Positions 50,352 through 50,845 of a DNA stretch of 50,845 bases are shown piece by piece. The position numbers were made by a program, and so were the translations under genes. Position 1 is the first letter of the stretch. Each line of letters opens with the position of its first letter. Origin of the DNA: a virus; IMG/VR virus record IMGVR_UViG_3300030380_006591, positions 1-50,845 of that record; one strand, written 5' to 3'. Under the pieces are notes generated by a model. That model was not told the origin of the DNA. It was given only the letters and a program-made list of their open reading frames with translations, and did no database searches.

Positions 50352-50845
50352 ATTAAATCATCCAAAAGTGAATCCACTTCATCCTCATATTCTTGAACTG
50401 TTTTTAAATACGGAGAAAGTTCTTCGTTATTGAAATCCTTATACATCCCCTTAATAACTTTTAGATTGTTTTTTTCTCTAAGATAATTTGAAAGATTTTT
50501 AGAATCTTCTAGGAACGATTCTTTATTCCTTCGGATAAAATTAAGAGACTTCTTAAAGGAGTCTTCTTTTGGATAAGCCCAAATACAAGACTCAGTAATT
50601 AAACCAGGCATCAAATGTTGTTGTTCTACAGGTTTTAAATCATAAGCTACTTTGATAAAGTGGCTTTTAAGCTTAGTATTTCCTGCCCTGTTTTTACTGG
50701 GGGCTCTAAGAAAATCCAAATGGCCAGACCAGTTTGTTGCTATAATTGGAATACCGTTACAAGCTGCTCTAAAGATAGGTATACCAAAGCCTTCGCCATG
50801 TGTGGCTGTAACATAACAGTCAATATAATCTGGATTATATAATGA
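50348..50845 (-). CDS. GT4-like glycosyltransferase (partial; N-terminus beyond the right edge)
   Basis: The frame is open to the right edge, so only the C-terminal 165 residues are visible. The apparent start near 50719 is a TTG within the gene, not the true start. Just inside the edge the protein reads YVTATHGEGFGIPIFRAACN followed by GIPIIATNWSGHLDFL, a clear GT4 donor-site signature (the E-G-F-G-x-P motif). A helical C-terminal region rich in Lys/Glu/Asn follows. It shows that the glycan cluster continues outside the window. Confidence 0.85.
   Translation of the reverse strand, partial: SLYNPDYIDCYVTATHGEGFGIPIFRAACNGIPIIATNWSGHLDFLRAPSKNRAGNTKLKSHFIKVAYDLKPVEQQHLMPGLITESCIWAYPKEDSFKKSLNFIRRNKESFLEDSKNLSNYLREKNNLKVIKGMYKDFNNEELSPYLKTVQEYEDEVDSLLDDLI

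Noticed and set aside
50348-50719. A complete 123-residue gene at the right edge
   Set aside because: Its apparent start is a TTG codon in the middle of a clear GT4 donor-site motif that continues upstream to the window edge. The gene is a partial glycosyltransferase.
1-50845. tRNA genes, CRISPR arrays, insertion sequences, integrase or attachment sites
   Set aside because: Looked for by eye in the gaps and across the strands; gaps are too short and no cloverleaf, regular repeat-spacer pattern or transposase motif was seen.

Overview
The window is almost certainly part of the genome of a large tailed phage with a T4-type contractile tail, most like the marine T4-like myoviruses. Nearly all of it is protein-coding and every supported gene lies on the minus strand, so transcription runs from high to low coordinates. 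Genes commonly overlap by 1-26 bases or are separated by a few bases; the largest gap is about 74 bases. I see no tRNA, rRNA, CRISPR array, insertion sequence or integrase. The T4 identity rests on recognisable relatives of the late sigma factor gp55, the hub protein gp5 (with an M23 peptidase instead of the T4 muramidase), the wedge proteins gp25 and gp6, and several small proteins I associate from memory with marine T4-like phages. The host cannot be read from the sequence.

Layout in transcription order. (1) About 50845 to 35811 is a long glycan-synthesis cluster that continues beyond the right edge. It encodes glycosyltransferases (GT4-like, GT2-like, a GT42/DUF115-like protein and a GT2 + GT29-like sialyltransferase fusion), a CMP-sialic-acid-synthetase-like cytidylyltransferase, an SDR, a GDP-mannose 4,6-dehydratase homologue, a very compact DegT aminotransferase, three cupins, a three-module C-methyltransferase, two further methyltransferases, a GDPD-like protein, an HpcH/HpaI aldolase, an HAD-nucleotidyltransferase fusion and a SIS-HAD fusion. 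Together they look able to make and attach one or more unusual sugars, perhaps an ulosonic (sialic-like) acid and a GDP-deoxysugar or deoxyheptose. (2) 35809 to 34389 is a compact regulatory cassette: a 57-residue protein, an FmdB-like zinc ribbon, a membrane-anchored small protein and the gp55-like late sigma factor. (3) 34373 to 1412 is the tail/baseplate module: hub OB-fold plus M23 peptidase, a separately encoded spike-like protein, a 1934-residue protein, gp25, gp6, and nine further structural proteins up to 2194 residues long. The twelve proteins from the 1934-residue one to the 391-residue one total about 10,100 residues. (4) 1398 to 1 holds a RuvC-like resolvase, a conserved 131-residue protein and the start of an HAD-type nucleotidase that has its own sigma-70-like promoter.

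The most interesting points are the glycan cluster with sialyltransferase-like and fused enzymes, the HAD-nucleotidyltransferase fusion carrying a strong internal ribosome binding site, the miniature DegT enzyme, the genetically split hub/spike with a swapped peptidase, and a recurrent AT-rich motif in leader regions. Family assignments come from reading motifs by eye; no database search was run.
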